Of a stretch of DNA of 17,211 nt, positions 16,885 through 17,211 are shown one piece after another; the stretch's first letter is position 1, and the number at the start of each line of letters is the position of its first letter. A model generated the notes under the pieces. It was not told the DNA's origin and did no database searches. It was given only the letters and a program-made list of their open reading frames with translations. The stretch lies in the NCBI GenBank assembly GCA_030018795.1, contig JASEHA010000017.1:1-17211 (forward strand). The letters run 5' to 3'. Source of the stretch: a bacterium (GTDB lineage Bacteria; UBA9089; CG2-30-40-21). Position numbers and translations under genes: made by a program.

Positions 16885-16901
16885 AATGAGAATTGCTGTC
16901 T

Positions 16902-17153
16902 TCAATTCATCTTCCATAAAACAATCCCCTCTTTTTCAATATTAAGAAGAATTGGTGCCCTCACCCTTTTGTATAGACAAAACTCCTCTTTTTCAAAAAC
17001 CACTGGTGAAATCAGGACATTACATTTAATACACATATCCGTTATTATCTCACATAACTGGTCATGAAATTCATTATCTTCCTTACTGACTACCACTAAA
17101 ATATCAATATCTGATTCCTTATCCCCATCACCCCTTGCTTTTGAACCAAACAA
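16902..17153 (-). CDS. MNT-type minimal nucleotidyltransferase, 5' end uncertain or truncated
   Basis: The frame reads LFGSKARGDGDKESDIDILV, the GS-x-x-RG ... SDIDI signature of Pol-beta-superfamily minimal nucleotidyltransferases. Gly-Ser binds the nucleotide triphosphate and the DID Asp pair coordinates metal. It ends with FEKEEFCLYKRVRAPILLNI and a TGA at 16902. Family members usually have 15-25 residues before the FGS strand. Here the frame is closed by a TAG 11 codons upstream of the TTG at 17153, with no ATG or GTG between, so the true start is a TTG or the 5' end is broken. Family members often pair with a HEPT-domain protein as a toxin-antitoxin system, but no HEPT gene lies downstream in this window. 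Same strand as the giant gene, 426 bp upstream of it, with repeats between, so probably not one operon. Confidence 0.7.
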   Translation of the reverse strand: MFGSKARGDGDKESDIDILVVVSKEDNEFHDQLCEIITDMCIKCNVLISPVVFEKEEFCLYKRVRAPILLNIEKEGIVLWKMN

Positions 17154-17211
17154 TTCAACCTGAAATCGGCAAGTGCCTACAATCTAAAATGCCTAAGACA
17201 AACAATAGGTT

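Larger units (their letters stand above)
16476..16901. other. Intergenic region between the nucleotidyltransferase and the giant gene
   Basis: 426 bases, AT-rich apart from the palindromes. From the giant gene outward it holds the GGGGG ribosome site, the leader hairpin, the CCCCTCC palindrome and the 202-bp inverted-end element. No ORF with coding character and no tRNA or recognised riboswitch was seen. No convincing -35/-10 pair was found. Confidence 0.6.

Overview
The window is almost entirely one enormous minus-strand gene. It starts at an ATG at 16475, stays open to base 1 and runs off the left edge, giving at least 5,491 residues of a secreted, Thr/Ser/Gly-rich, multi-domain surface protein. 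A second minus-strand gene at the right edge (about 16902-17153) encodes a small MNT-type nucleotidyltransferase whose 5' end looks damaged. The 426-base gap between them holds a short hairpin, a purine/pyrimidine palindrome and a 202-bp element with inverted ends.

Reading the giant protein N to C (high to low coordinates): a signal peptide with an AYA|D cleavage site (16383-16475); a DUF2341-like domain; a concanavalin/LamG-like beta-sandwich segment beginning FFDDFESG; two single Ig-like segments; then 22 tandem modules of about 166-205 residues (2658-14885). Each module has the same internal order: an IPVxPxVxVTDTAP-type linker, an acidic DD[IL]L[RK]I strand, a short amphipathic LTxAQAQALF helix, an acidic EF-hand-like loop of the YxDNGDGxFD type, and a TYFVVV strand. 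Last come at least eight complete bacterial Ig-like/FN3-like domains and one cut by the window edge; six of these form an ABC-ABC super-repeat. The 21 boundaries between modules and the boundaries between the C-terminal domains all fall in the same codon phase, so I see no frameshift or stop in 16.4 kb.

The organism is probably an uncultured bacterium with a Sec pathway and giant exported proteins. DUF2341, LamG-like and repeated Ig-like domains in one very large protein are typical of Planctomycetes and several candidate phyla known mainly from metagenomes. The 'TTAACCACAGAGA' and 'CTTTGTGTCCTTTGTG' intergenic repeats are of a kind common in such genomes. This assignment is an inference and no taxonomic marker is present. 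The likely role of the protein is adhesion, cell-surface layer or matrix formation, possibly stiffened by calcium through its roughly 18-22 acidic loops. The C-terminal anchor or secretion signal lies outside the window.
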